Positions 46,175 to 55,076 of a stretch of DNA of 64,000 nt are shown here, piece by piece; positions within the stretch are counted from its first letter, which is position 1; each line of letters begins with the position of its first letter. This stretch comes from Chloroflexota bacterium (GTDB taxonomy: Bacteria > Chloroflexota > Anaerolineae > Anaerolineales > Villigracilaceae), in assembly GCA_013112685.1 (NCBI GenBank), contig JABFGC010000002.1:1808902-1872901 (forward strand). Reading direction: 5' to 3'. Made by a program: the position numbers and the translations under genes. Under the pieces are notes generated by a model, which worked only from the letters and a program-made list of their open reading frames with translations, did no database searches and was not told where the DNA came from.

Positions 46175-47373
46175 ATGAACAAGGAAAACGAAGCAGTTAT
46201 TTTGAGCGCGGCGCGCACCCCCATTGGAAAGTTTCAAGGCGCGCTGAGCGGCGTTCCCGCCACGAAACTGGGCGCCATCGCCGTCGAAGAGGCGGTCAAG
46301 CGCGCAGGCATTGACCCCGGCGAAGTGGAGGAAGTCATCATGGGCAACGTCGTTGCGGCGGGATTGGGTCAGGCTCCGGCGCGGCAGGCGCTGATCTTCG
46401 GCAACGTGCCAGCCACCATCAGTGCGACGACCCTCAACAAGGTCTGCGGCTCCGGGTTGAAGGCGGCAATGATGGCGGCGCAAGCCGTCCGCGCGGGCGA
46501 TGCGGGCTCTTCATCGCCGGCGGGTTCAGATCCATGAGCCGCGTTCCGTATCTGGTCAATGGGCGCATGGGCGAGTTGAAATTCGGCAACATGCAGTTGA
46601 CCGACGCCCTGCTCAACGACGGCTTGTGGGACCCGTTCGAAAATTGGGCGATGGGCAACGCCGCCGAGTTCATCGCGGATGAATATGAGGTCACGCGCGC
46701 CGCGATGGATGAATTCGCGCTTCGCTCCCACCAGAAGGCTGTGGAGGCTCAAGAGGCGGGACGGTTTACGCCGGAGATTGTTCCCGTCCAAATCCCCGGA
46801 CGCAAAGGCGAAGTGACCACCGTCAGCGTGGACGAAGGTCCGCGCAAGGATACGTCGCTGGAGTCGCTCGCCAAACTGAAGCCGGTTTTCAAAGCCGACG
46901 GCAAAGTGACCGCGGGCAACGCCTCGTCCATGAACGACGGCGCGGCGGCGGTGGTGATTTCATCCCGTGCGTATGCCGAAAAGAAGAACCTCAAACCCTT
47001 GGCGCGGATTGTTGGCTACGCGCAGGCGGCGGTCGAGCCGAAATATCTCTTTGCCGCGCCCGCCCACGCCATGCCGAAGTTATTAAAGAAGATCGGCTGG
47101 ACGTTAAGGGATGTTGACCTCATCGAATTGAACGAAGCCTTCGCCGCGCAAGTCCTCGCGGACGGTTACGCTCTCAGCGACCAGGGCTGGGATTGGAACA
47201 AGGTCAACGTAAACGGCGGCGCGATTGCGCTCGGTCACCCACTGGGGGCAAGCGGCGCGCGCGTGTTGACGACTCTGCTTTACGCCTTGAAGGATCGCGG
47301 CTTGAAGCGCGGTATTGCATCGCTTTGTTTGGGCGGCGGCGAGGCGGTGGCGATGGCGGTTGAAGTAGAGTAA
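46175..47373 (+). CDS. Acetyl-CoA C-acetyltransferase (thiolase; frameshift)
   Basis: ATG 46175 follows AGGAG. The nucleophile Cys is in LNKVCGSGLKA; the C-terminal motifs are ALGHPLGASGARVL and CLGGGEAVAM. The frame shifts near 46510; beyond it the usual GMESMS reads GFRSMS. It condenses or splits acetoacetyl-CoA and fits with the dehydrogenase at 48090. Confidence 0.92.
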
Positions 47374-47440
47374 TTGGTAATTGGTAATTGGTAATTGGTA
47401 ATTGGTAATTGGTAATTGGTAATTCGTAATTGGTGGTTGG
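47371..47440. repeat. Heptamer tandem repeat (TAATTGG)n flanked by TGAAGTAGAG
   Basis: About nine TAATTGG units, with the last ones diverged, begin at the thiolase stop. The 10-base sequence TGAAGTAGAG stands on both sides (47361-47370 and 47441-47450). Confidence 0.9.
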
Positions 47441-47472
47441 TGAAGTAGAGATTAGAGGATTGGAGAATTGGC

Positions 47473-47961
47473 GTGGATAAGAAAGAACGCGAGGAAAAGA
47501 TCGAACTGTACGGCAAGGGTTACGACTTGTTGATGCAAACGCTCCGGGATATTCCGCGTGAGGTGTGGACGTTCAAGCCCGCGCCGACGGAATGGAGCGT
47601 GCATGAGGTGCTGGTGCATTTAGCGGATTCCGAATCCAACGCGGCGCTCCGTGCCCGCAAGTTGATCGTCGAACCCGGCGGCGCGATCATGGGTTACGAC
47701 CAGGACAAATGGGCAACCGAACTCGATTATCACGACCAGAGTTGGGAAGATGCGCTGGACGTGGTGCGACTCGCCCGCAAGACGACGTATGCTCTCTTGA
47801 AGAAACAGCCGGATGAAGTTTTCTCCCATTCGGTCAAGCATCCTGAATATGACAAACCATATACGTTCGAGCAATGGCTGAATATTTATTCCGCCCATAT
47901 TCCGGGTCATATCGAGCAGATAAGGAATAACTATAAGATTTGGAGAGACCGCCAAGGTTAA
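47473..47961 (+). CDS. DinB-like protein
   Basis: These 162 residues start with GTG 47473. The DinB four-helix bundle shows PTEWSVHEVLVHLADSE and a C-terminal HIPGHIEQI, giving the three His of the metal site. Members are thiol-dependent metalloenzymes or unknown. Confidence 0.85.
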   Translation: MDKKEREEKIELYGKGYDLLMQTLRDIPREVWTFKPAPTEWSVHEVLVHLADSESNAALRARKLIVEPGGAIMGYDQDKWATELDYHDQSWEDALDVVRLARKTTYALLKKQPDEVFSHSVKHPEYDKPYTFEQWLNIYSAHIPGHIEQIRNNYKIWRDRQG

Positions 47962-48072
47962 TGTCGTTGCAAGGAGGGCGATCTCCCCGACGACCTGTGC
48001 CACGAAGTGGTAAGCAACCTCCTTGAAACTTGGGGATTGCTTCATGGCGCCAATGCGCCACTCGCAATGACA
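47961..48072. repeat. Palindromic element TGTCGTTGC...GCAATGACA
   Basis: The 112-nt element fills most of the gap between two genes. Its ends pair with one mismatch; inside are GGAGG/CCTCC and GATCTCC/GGGGATT arms. It matches the widespread 'CATTGCGAGG...GCAATGAC' repeat type of environmental genomes. Confidence 0.7.
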
Positions 48073-48089
48073 TGAAATAAGGAGACTAC

Positions 48090-48938
48090 ATGACCATCAA
48101 ACACATCTTCATTATCGGCGCAGGGACGATGGGTAACGGCATCGCGCAGGTGGCGGCGACATCGGGCTATCAGGTCACTTGCATGGATGTCGTCCCTGCC
48201 GCACTCGAAAAAGCCAAGACGACCATCGCCAAGTCCACGGCGAAACTGGTCGAGAAGGGAACGCTCACAGCGGAGCAAAAGGCATCCGCAGACAGGATCA
48301 ACTTCACGTCCACGATGGAGGCGATGAAGGAGGCGGATTTCGTCATCGAAGCAGCGACGGAAAATCCCGAATTGAAATTCAAGATATTCAAAGACATGGA
48401 CGCCAATGCGCGCGAAGGTGTGATTTTGGCGAGCAACACGTCTTCGATTTCCATCACCAAGATCGCCGCCGCCACGAAACGCCCGGAGAAGGTCATCGGG
48501 ATGCACTTCATGAACCCCGTGCCACTGATGAAACTGGTGGAGGTCATCAAGGGGCTTGCCACCGACGAAGCGACGTTGAATACGACGCTGGAATTGTGCA
48601 AGGCGATGGGCAAGGAACCCGTCGAAGCCAACGACTCGCCGGGGTTCATTTCGAACCGAATCTTGTGTCCGATGATCAACGAAGCGGTGTTTGCCCTTCA
48701 GGAGGGAGTCGGCACGCCCGAAGCGATTGACGCGGTGATGAAACTCGGCATGAATCACCCGATGGGTCCGCTCACGCTGGCGGATTTGATCGGTCTGGAT
48801 GTGGTGCTGTTCGTGATGGAAGTCCTGCAGCGCGATTTGGGCGAAGACAAATACCGCCCCGCGCCGTTGTTGCGCAAGATGGTGGATGCGGGTTATTTGG
48901 GAAGGAAGAGCGGGAGAGGGTTTTATAGTTATCAGTAA
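48090..48938 (+). CDS. 3-hydroxybutyryl-CoA dehydrogenase
   Basis: These 282 residues hold the NAD-binding [16 protein letters not shown] and [19 protein letters not shown] with the catalytic His, then Glu/Asn further on, and [14 protein letters not shown]. It reduces acetoacetyl-CoA to 3-hydroxybutyryl-CoA or the reverse, next to thiolase. The stop codon TAA is the first unit of a tandem repeat. Confidence 0.93.
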   Translation: MTIKHIFIIGAGTMGNGIAQVAATSGYQVTCMDVVPAALEKAKTTIAKSTAKLVEKGTLTAEQKASADRINFTSTMEAMKEADFVIEAATENPELKFKIFKDMDANAREGVILASNTSSISITKIAAATKRPEKVIGMHFMNPVPLMKLVEVIKGLATDEATLNTTLELCKAMGKEPVEANDSPGFISNRILCPMINEAVFALQEGVGTPEAIDAVMKLGMNHPMGPLTLADLIGLDVVLFVMEVLQRDLGEDKYRPAPLLRKMVDAGYLGRKSGRGFYSYQ

Positions 48939-48992
48939 TCAGTGACCAGTAATCAGTGATCAGTGGGCAGTGATCGGTGATCAGTCAATAGT
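48930..48992. repeat. Heptamer tandem repeat (CAGTRAT)n
   Basis: Units CAGTAAT, CAGTGAC, CAGTAAT, CAGTGAT, CAGTGGG, CAGTGAT, CGGTGAT and CAGTCAA start within the last codon of the dehydrogenase gene. The rest of 48992-49340 shows no gene, only GC-rich inverted arms (49085-49145) and CACGAAT/ATTCGTG spacers. Confidence 0.85.
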
Positions 48993-49341
48993 GAAAAGTC
49001 GTCGGTCCCATCTGTCAAAGTAAGTCGCCTCTGAATGTAGAAAATTCCAGGGGCGATTTTCTTTTGGAGAGGTAAAATTAAGGGCAACGAGCAGACGCCT
49101 CCCTTGCGTCCCCCCGCCCCCATTCTGGGAGCAGGCGGGGAGGAGCTAATCGGGCGTAATCCAAAATGGGCAAAAATTTCTGGAACGCAGCACACGACAA
49201 CCATCCACGAATACTCTTCGAGTACGATGTGAAAACCACGAATGCACGAATGTCCGCCCGTATTCGTTTATTCGTGAAAAATTCGTGGACGGTCTTCCCC
49301 CACCCCGAAGGCGGATAACATGCCACGCAATAAACACCCAG

Positions 49342-49435
49342 GACCTGACAGGTTTCTACATGACGCTCGTCCGTCCGAATCCCCGTCCCCGCACGCGACT
49401 CGGTTGACCACGGCTCTCATGAAACCTGTCAGGTC
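49342..49435. repeat. Palindrome P0, GACCTGACAGGTTTC ends
   Basis: A 94-nt element with perfect 15-bp inverted ends GACCTGACAGGTTTC and GAAACCTGTCAGGTC. It stands just ahead of the first mini-ORF. Related copies are at 49536-49647, 49748-49841 and 49942-50035. Confidence 0.85.
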
Positions 49436-49453
49436 TGTACCCAGGAGGTAATC

Positions 49454-49663
49454 ATGGCAAAAGACGCAGCATATAAAGAAGCCGAAAAGAAAATCGCCGA
49501 AGCCCTGAAATCGCGCGCAACGGAACTGTTCGAAAGACCTGACAGGTTCACCCTTACGGGTACACGTCCACGAATCCCTTGCGCTCCCGAATCCCCGTCC
49601 CCGCACGTGACTCGGTTGATCAAGGCTCTCATGAAACCTGTCAGGTCTGCACCCAGGAGGTAA
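49454..49663 (+). CDS. Mini-ORF 1, copy of the Roco N-terminal head
   Basis: AGGAGG at 49443-49448 precedes ATG. Residues 1-25 (MAKDAAYKEAEKKIAEALKS) nearly equal the first residues of the Roco protein; the rest is encoded by palindrome P1 and ends PVRSAPRR. Its TAA overlaps the next ribosome binding site, 2 nt before the next ATG. Translation is possible but unproven. Confidence 0.5.
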   Translation: MAKDAAYKEAEKKIAEALKSRATELFERPDRFTLTGTRPRIPCAPESPSPHVTRLIKALMKPVRSAPRR

Positions 49664-49665
49664 CC

Positions 49666-49857
49666 ATGCCCAGAGACCAAGCCTATCTCGAAGCAGAAAA
49701 GAAAATCGCAGAAGCCTTGAAATCGCGCGCAACGGAATTGCTCAAAAGACCCGACAGGTTTCCGCGAATCCTTTGCGCTCTCGATTCCTTGTCCATGCAC
49801 GCGACTCGGTTAATCACGACGCGGATGAAACCTATCAGGTCTGCACCCAGGAGGTAA
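49666..49857 (+). CDS. Mini-ORF 2, copy of the Roco N-terminal head
   Basis: 63 residues, starting MPRDQAYLEAEKKIAEALKS, the most diverged head. It ends with the same PIRSAPRR and TAA-CC-ATG style junction; palindrome P2 encodes the tail. Confidence 0.5.
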   Translation: MPRDQAYLEAEKKIAEALKSRATELLKRPDRFPRILCALDSLSMHATRLITTRMKPIRSAPRR

Positions 49858-49859
49858 TC

Positions 49860-50051
49860 ATGGCAAAAGACGCAGCATATAAAAAAGCAGAAAAGAAAAT
49901 TGCAGAAGCCCTGACCTCGCGCGCAACGGAATTACCCAAAAGACCTGACAGGTTTCCGCGAATCCTTTGCACTCCCGAATCCCCATCCTCGCACGCGACT
50001 CGGTTGACCACGGCTCTCATGAAACCTGTCAGGTCTGCACCCAGGAGGTAA
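49860..50051 (+). CDS. Mini-ORF 3, copy of the Roco N-terminal head
   Basis: 63 residues, starting MAKDAAYKKAEKKIAEALTS and ending PVRSAPRR. It ends 2 nt ahead of the Roco ATG. The spacing of heads 2-3-4 is exactly 194 nt. Confidence 0.5.
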   Translation: MAKDAAYKKAEKKIAEALTSRATELPKRPDRFPRILCTPESPSSHATRLTTALMKPVRSAPRR

Positions 50052-50053
50052 TC

Positions 50054-52975
50054 ATGGCAAAAGACGCAGCCTATAAACAAGCCGAAAAGAAAATCGCCGA
50101 AGCCCTGACCTCGCGCGCAACGAAACTTGACCTCAGCGACATGAAGTTAACCGAATTGCCAGAGTCAATCGGACAACTCACGCAGTTGACAGACTTGGAT
50201 CTCTCCAGCAACCAACTGACCACCCTGCCAGACTCACTGGGACAACTCACGCAGTTGACATCCCTGGATCTCTCCGACAACCAACTGACCGCCCTGCCAG
50301 ACTCGCTCGGACAACTCACGCAGTTGACAGAACTGATACTCACCAGCAACCAACTGACCGCCCTGCCAGATTCGCTTGGACAACTCGCGCGGTTGCAACG
50401 ACTCGATCTCGATGGTAATCAACTTGCCAAATTGCCCGAATCTCTTAGTAACATTTCAGTCCTTCGAAATTTAATTCTTGGCGCACCTAACGCAGGAAAT
50501 CCTCTTGGTTTATTACCTGACTGGATTCGCAAATTCTCAAATTTAGAATGGATTAATCTCTCAGAATGTCAATTAAAAGAACTGCCTGTATGGTTTAAAG
50601 AACTAAAAAACCTTAGATATATATTTGCACAGAATAATCAAATAATAGACCTTCCCCCCTCCCTTGCCCAACTTGAGCACCTGAAAGAACTCAACCTCGA
50701 CAAGAACCCCCTCAACCCCGCCCTGCAAAGCGCATACGAACAGGGACTGCCCGCACTCAAAGCCTACCTCCGCAGTCTCGAACAAAACGCCGAACCGCTC
50801 TACGAAGCCAAACTAGTGCTGGTCGGCGAAGGCAACGTCGGCAAGACCACACTTTTAAGAGCGTTGAAAAGTAATAAGGGAGAAGGAGCGCCCAGGCAAG
50901 GCGAACCGACGACCCACGGGGTTGAGATTGATATTCATGGTTTGAAGTTGCCCCACCCAGAAAAGGATGGCGTCGAGATTCAACTCAACGCCTGGGATTT
51001 TGGCGGGCAGGATGTCTACCGCGTCACGCACCAGTTCTTCTTCAGCCGCCGTTCGCTCTACCTGCTGGTCTGGGAGCCGCGCCGCGGCGTCCAACAATGC
51101 CAGGTGGAAGATTGGCTGAACATGATCCGCCTGCGGGTGGGCGACGGGGCGCGCGTCCTCATCGTCTCCACCTACAGCACCTCGGGCGGGCACATCGCGC
51201 GCATTGACAAACCCGTCTTCAAAGGGCAATACGGCGACATGATTGTCGGCTTTTACGAAGTGGATAGTCTCGTCCCCGACCCCGCCACAGGCGAGATGAC
51301 GGGCATCGCGGAATTGAAACGCGCCATCGCCGAACACGCGGCTGGATTGGAACAAATGGGCATGCTCTTAAACAACGATTGGAAAGCCGCCCGCGATGAA
51401 CTGCTCGCCCGCGATGAGCCGCGCATCTCTTTCTCGACTTTTAGCGGAATCTGCGCCGCACGCGGCTTGAGTCAACTCGACGCCGATACCCTCGCCCACC
51501 TCATGCACGACCTCGGCTACATCGTCCACTACAGCGACGACGAAAACCTGCGCGACGACGTGGTGCTCAAACCGCAATGGCTGACCAAAGCCATCGGCTT
51601 CGTGCTCGAAGACCGCGCCACCGCCGAACGCGAAGGCATCCTGCCCGACGGGCATTTGACTCAGGTCTGGCGCGACCATACCTTCGAAGGCGAACCGCGC
51701 TACGACCCAAACGTCTATCCATTCTTCTTGCGCCTCATGGAAAAGTACGATGTCTGCTATCGCCTGACGGATGGCAAAGCCAGTCTCGTCGCGCAGCATG
51801 TTCCGCAAGTGCGTCCTGAATTACCGTGGCTGCCAGAACAGGAACCGCCCAAAGATCAACGCCGCATTGCGATGGTCTGCTCGATGGAAGAAGACCCGCC
51901 CGGACTTGTTCCGTGGATGATCGTTCGAACTCATGATTATGCTTATCCTATCGGCGCGCACAGTCTCCATTGGCAAAAAGGCATGTTCTTGCGTCATGAT
52001 CCACACGGTACAGCCATGCTCGAAAAACGCGGACGCGAGTTTCATGTCTATGCTCAGGCAATTTATCCTGAATATTTCATGAACGTTCTTCAGGAAACGC
52101 TTCAAAAATTGATAACAGACAACTGGCCTGGCTTGGAAGGTCGCTATCGTTTTGCTGTTCCATGTCCCACGCCTGACTGCAAGGGCAAATTCAACATCCA
52201 AGCGTTACGCCAATTCATGTCGAATGGCGTGAGAGAGTATCCTTGTCAGGAATGCTTCCACTCACACCCGATTACCAAATTGCTATTGGGCTTTGAAGAA
52301 CTCACGATTGATGTTCAATTGCGCGAGATCAACGAACGACTCGCTGGCTTGGATAGCCGTGTCGCCCGATACTTTATGGCTTTGATGAATGCCATCGCCG
52401 ATGAAGCCAAGAACGGCCCGCGCCTTTTCACGTTCCGCGCGCGCGATGCCGGGCTGTCACCCAAGCAACTCTTCACCCGTCCCATTTCCCTGCAACTCTG
52501 GTGTGAAGCCGAAGGTTGTCAGCATCCAGTCATCGCAAAAGACAAGGGCTTTTATGACATCAACCAGCCGCGCGAATGGGTAATGAAGATTGCGCCTTAC
52601 GCCAATTTCGTTCTGGATGTTTTGAAAACGGTCGCGCCGATTGCCGCTCCCGCCATCAACACCTTCTTCGGTCCCAAAACAACGGATGCGTGGAAAATTT
52701 CCGATCAATTGAGTTTGGCGGGCGCCATCCTCGGCAAATTGCCCGATGAAATCAAAAAGCCAGATCGCCCCATGCTCGAGCGCGGTCTCGTCAGCGAACC
52801 CGAACGCTCCGGCATCCTCGCGCTGCATCGTCTGCTCAATGAACTCGATCCCATCCAGGATAAATTAGGTCTTCACCGCGTCGCCACCTACACCGGCGAT
52901 TACCGCTGGCTGTGCGATCATCACTACAATGCCTGGCAGCCCAATATCCCTGATGTGATCAATGCGCACGATTGA
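50054..52975 (+). CDS. Roco protein (LRR-Roc-COR) with zinc-ribbon-like segment
   Basis: 973 residues from ATG 50054. Residues 25-235 hold leucine-rich repeats (LTELPESIGQLTQLTDLDLS and similar units of 23). The Roc GTPase has P-loop GEGNVGKTT near 258, a THGVEI switch, and DFGGQDVY in place of DxxG. COR follows (FSTFSGICAARGLSQLDADTL). Further on CPTPDCKG and CQEC (about 705-735) could bind zinc, and the last 150 residues are helical. Bacterial Roco proteins are dimeric G-proteins. The frame is intact over 2.9 kb. LRR units 2-4 are nearly identical in DNA, a sign of recent duplication. Confidence 0.92.
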   Translation: MAKDAAYKQAEKKIAEALTSRATKLDLSDMKLTELPESIGQLTQLTDLDLSSNQLTTLPDSLGQLTQLTSLDLSDNQLTALPDSLGQLTQLTELILTSNQLTALPDSLGQLARLQRLDLDGNQLAKLPESLSNISVLRNLILGAPNAGNPLGLLPDWIRKFSNLEWINLSECQLKELPVWFKELKNLRYIFAQNNQIIDLPPSLAQLEHLKELNLDKNPLNPALQSAYEQGLPALKAYLRSLEQNAEPLYEAKLVLVGEGNVGKTTLLRALKSNKGEGAPRQGEPTTHGVEIDIHGLKLPHPEKDGVEIQLNAWDFGGQDVYRVTHQFFFSRRSLYLLVWEPRRGVQQCQVEDWLNMIRLRVGDGARVLIVSTYSTSGGHIARIDKPVFKGQYGDMIVGFYEVDSLVPDPATGEMTGIAELKRAIAEHAAGLEQMGMLLNNDWKAARDELLARDEPRISFSTFSGICAARGLSQLDADTLAHLMHDLGYIVHYSDDENLRDDVVLKPQWLTKAIGFVLEDRATAEREGILPDGHLTQVWRDHTFEGEPRYDPNVYPFFLRLMEKYDVCYRLTDGKASLVAQHVPQVRPELPWLPEQEPPKDQRRIAMVCSMEEDPPGLVPWMIVRTHDYAYPIGAHSLHWQKGMFLRHDPHGTAMLEKRGREFHVYAQAIYPEYFMNVLQETLQKLITDNWPGLEGRYRFAVPCPTPDCKGKFNIQALRQFMSNGVREYPCQECFHSHPITKLLLGFEELTIDVQLREINERLAGLDSRVARYFMALMNAIADEAKNGPRLFTFRARDAGLSPKQLFTRPISLQLWCEAEGCQHPVIAKDKGFYDINQPREWVMKIAPYANFVLDVLKTVAPIAAPAINTFFGPKTTDAWKISDQLSLAGAILGKLPDEIKKPDRPMLERGLVSEPERSGILALHRLLNELDPIQDKLGLHRVATYTGDYRWLCDHHYNAWQPNIPDVINAHD

Positions 52976-52999
52976 CCCCCTCCGGCTTCGCCACCTCGC

Positions 53000-53058
53000 C
53001 CAAATACGACTATGGACACTTTGCATGAATCCAGAAGGCACGTCCATGTCGTATTTGG
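53000..53058. repeat. Inverted repeat behind the Roco gene
   Basis: CCAAATACGAC-T-ATGGAC (53000-53017) pairs with GTCCATGTCGTATTTGG (53042-53058) apart from one bulge. A possible transcription end, though no T run follows. An open fragment 53046-53141 (31 codons, ending HEKFASEY) may be a gene remnant. Confidence 0.5.
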
Positions 53059-53207
53059 GGGAGGACGGGTGGGGTATCCGCATGCTGAACAAACGCAACG
53101 AATTCCTCTGGGTGCATGAGAAGTTTGCAAGCGAGTATTAAGCAGGTACAATCCGATTCCCACCATATAGGTCAATCTCTCTCTGGATGTGGTCAAGGAG
53201 AATCGAA

Positions 53208-53577
53208 ATGAATATTACCGTTACGCAAGCGCAGGGCAACGTTCTGGTCACGATCATCAAACCGGAAGGCAGGATCAACCTCGGCAACACGGATGAATTA
53301 TTCCAAAAAGCCAAAGCCTCTTACGAGCAGGGGGCGCGGGACATGATCATTGACCTGAGCGCGGTCGAATCCATGAGCAGCGCCGGTCTGCGGACTCTCC
53401 TGTCCATCGCCAAGATGTTGAACCGCGAACCAGACGAATCAACGAAGACCGCGAAAGCCAGGCACTTCAAAATCGCGGGCCCGCGGCCCGAATTGAAAAA
53501 CGTGCTCGACATCGCAGGCTTTTTTCGAACTGGTGGAAATCCACGATCATCTGAACGATGCCATTGCTTCTTTTTGA
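53208..53577 (+). CDS. STAS-domain anti-sigma factor antagonist (late frameshift)
   Basis: MNITVTQAQGNVLVTIIKPE starts the domain; DLSAVESMSSAGLRTLLSIAK holds the Ser normally phosphorylated in SpoIIAA-type proteins. The frame shifts in a T6 run at 53520-53526; read on, it gives FELVEIHDHLNDAIASF and stops at 53577, 122 residues. It would release a sigma factor by binding an anti-sigma kinase. Confidence 0.87.
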
Positions 53578-53795
53578 CCGGGATGGACGCCATGCCTGTG
53601 ACGGACAAATTATGTGCCATGAAGCGGTATGCTGGCGTATTTCGGGAGCAAGTGTTGCCACGGCGCCACGCGACGCTCCCCGATTCCATGACCGGAGATT
53701 GGCGAAGGGCTCACAACCAAAATCCTCCATCCGGCGGCTTCGCCGGGTGTACAATGGAGTAGTGACGTTTTGGCTTGCTCGAAGGAGGTGCGCTC

Positions 53796-54605
53796 ATGCT
53801 CCGAAAAATTTTCGTCCAAACCGTCGTTCTGGCGTTGGTCACACTGTCCGTTTTGGGGAGCCCGTTCGAGGTCCGGGCGGGAGGCGTGTGCGGCGGCACG
53901 TACGTCGCCGAGGCGGGGGATACCGTCGAAAAACTCGCCGCCATGTGCGGCACATCCACCGCCGCCATCTACGCCGCCAACCCGGGCATCGGCAACGTTT
54001 TAACGGTCGGTCAGGCGCTGGTCATCCCCGGCATTGACTACGTTGCGCCAGCCCCGCCCACGCCCGCGCCCATCACCGTCGTCCCTGTCACTGTCAACAA
54101 TTACAACTACTATAACTATTACAATTACTATCCGCCAACAAGTTACACCAGCACGTACATCGTTCAATATGGCGACACGCTTTCAATCATCGCCGGGCGC
54201 TTCGGAGTGGGGCTTTACGACCTGTGGAGGGCGAACCCGCAAATCCGAAACATCAACCTGATTTACGTTGGGCAGGTGATTTACATCCCCTCCGCTGCCG
54301 CCCCGAAGGAACCGGTCCCGCTTTCATACCCGGGAGACATCCCCAAAAACGCCTCCACCGGGACCGTGCTGCTGGTCAACAAAGCCAATGCGGATGTGTA
54401 CATCTCGGCGCGCACCGCCCGGGCGGACGGGACGAACGCCATCAATGAGTTTCCCGTGAGCGGGACGTTGTCCGTGGGCATCCCCTCCGGCTGGATTGAT
54501 TACGTTGCCTGGGTGGGCGGCGTGAAATTCACCGGCGGCTTCCAGCTTCGGGCAGAGACGCAACACACCATCACGTTCAACCGAAGCAAGGTGGTTGTGG
54601 ATTAG
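53796..54605 (+). CDS. Secreted protein with two LysM domains
   Basis: ATG 53796 follows GGAGGTG. Signal peptide to about VRAGG, LysM 1 (YVAEAGDTVEKLAAMCGTST), a Pro then Asn/Tyr-rich linker, LysM 2 (YIVQYGDTLSIIAGRFGV), and a C-terminal beta domain of about 95 residues. LysM binds peptidoglycan or related glycans. Confidence 0.88.
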   Translation: MLRKIFVQTVVLALVTLSVLGSPFEVRAGGVCGGTYVAEAGDTVEKLAAMCGTSTAAIYAANPGIGNVLTVGQALVIPGIDYVAPAPPTPAPITVVPVTVNNYNYYNYYNYYPPTSYTSTYIVQYGDTLSIIAGRFGVGLYDLWRANPQIRNINLIYVGQVIYIPSAAAPKEPVPLSYPGDIPKNASTGTVLLVNKANADVYISARTARADGTNAINEFPVSGTLSVGIPSGWIDYVAWVGGVKFTGGFQLRAETQHTITFNRSKVVVD

Positions 54606-54654
54606 CGGACTTTCCAAACTGTAATTGACATGCCTGCTGTTCCGCTGTAAACTA

Positions 54655-54762
54655 AGGCTACTCCGATGGGGAGTAGCCCCCGAACGCGGTTCGGGTCTGG
54701 CAGTCGTCAAGACGTGGCGCTTTGCGCCACCGGCTGTCTGGATGTAAAGCGCAAGACCATCG
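54655..54762 (+). ncRNA. yybP-ykoY manganese riboswitch
   Basis: The aptamer landmarks occur in order: GATGGGGAGTAG (54665-54676), CGAACGCGGTTCGGG hairpin, GTCGTCAAGAC, GGCGC/GCGCC hairpin, ACCGGCTGTC and GCAAGACCATC closing P1. They match the yybP-ykoY consensus (GGGGAGUAG...GUCGUCAA...ACCGGCU...AGCAAGACC). In this class Mn2+ stabilises P1 and prevents the terminator, turning on Mn efflux or related genes. It lies directly ahead of a P-type cation ATPase operon. Confidence 0.93.
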
Positions 54763-54786
54763 CCTTTTAGGCGGTGGTCTTTTTTA
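54754..54786 (+). terminator. Riboswitch-controlled intrinsic terminator
   Basis: AGACCATCGCC and GGCGGTGGTCT form an 11-bp stem followed by TTTTTT. Its left arm is the 3' strand of aptamer P1, so ligand binding and termination are exclusive. Confidence 0.9.
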
Positions 54787-54843
54787 TTTACCGACGCCGC
54801 CCCCCATATCTGATTTGCCCGCTCAAACAGAAAGGAGTGTCCC

Positions 54844-55074
54844 ATGTCCGCTGCAACCTCCGCCCTGCGGAAATATTGGAAGCCCGCCCTCGCCACCGGC
54901 GCAGGCGGCACGTCGTTGATTCTCTGGTTCGAGGAGATCATCCTCCTCGGGCTGGACCTGCTGGCGGTGTTCGCGCTGCTGCTGCTGGCGGGTCCCATTT
55001 ACCTTTTCAATCATTTCGTGTTCAAGTCGGCGATGCCGAGGATCGAAGATAAAAACAAAGGAGCAAAACTTTAG
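54844..55074 (+). CDS. Small membrane protein in the Mn-riboswitch operon
   Basis: 76 residues; hydrophobic segment at about 22-57 (one long or two short helices), charged ends. AAGGAG precedes the ATG by about 9 nt and the ATPase starts 2 nt after the stop. Unrecognised; possibly an accessory subunit of the pump. Confidence 0.75.
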   Translation: MSAATSALRKYWKPALATGAGGTSLILWFEEIILLGLDLLAVFALLLLAGPIYLFNHFVFKSAMPRIEDKNKGAKL

Positions 55075-55076
55075 AT

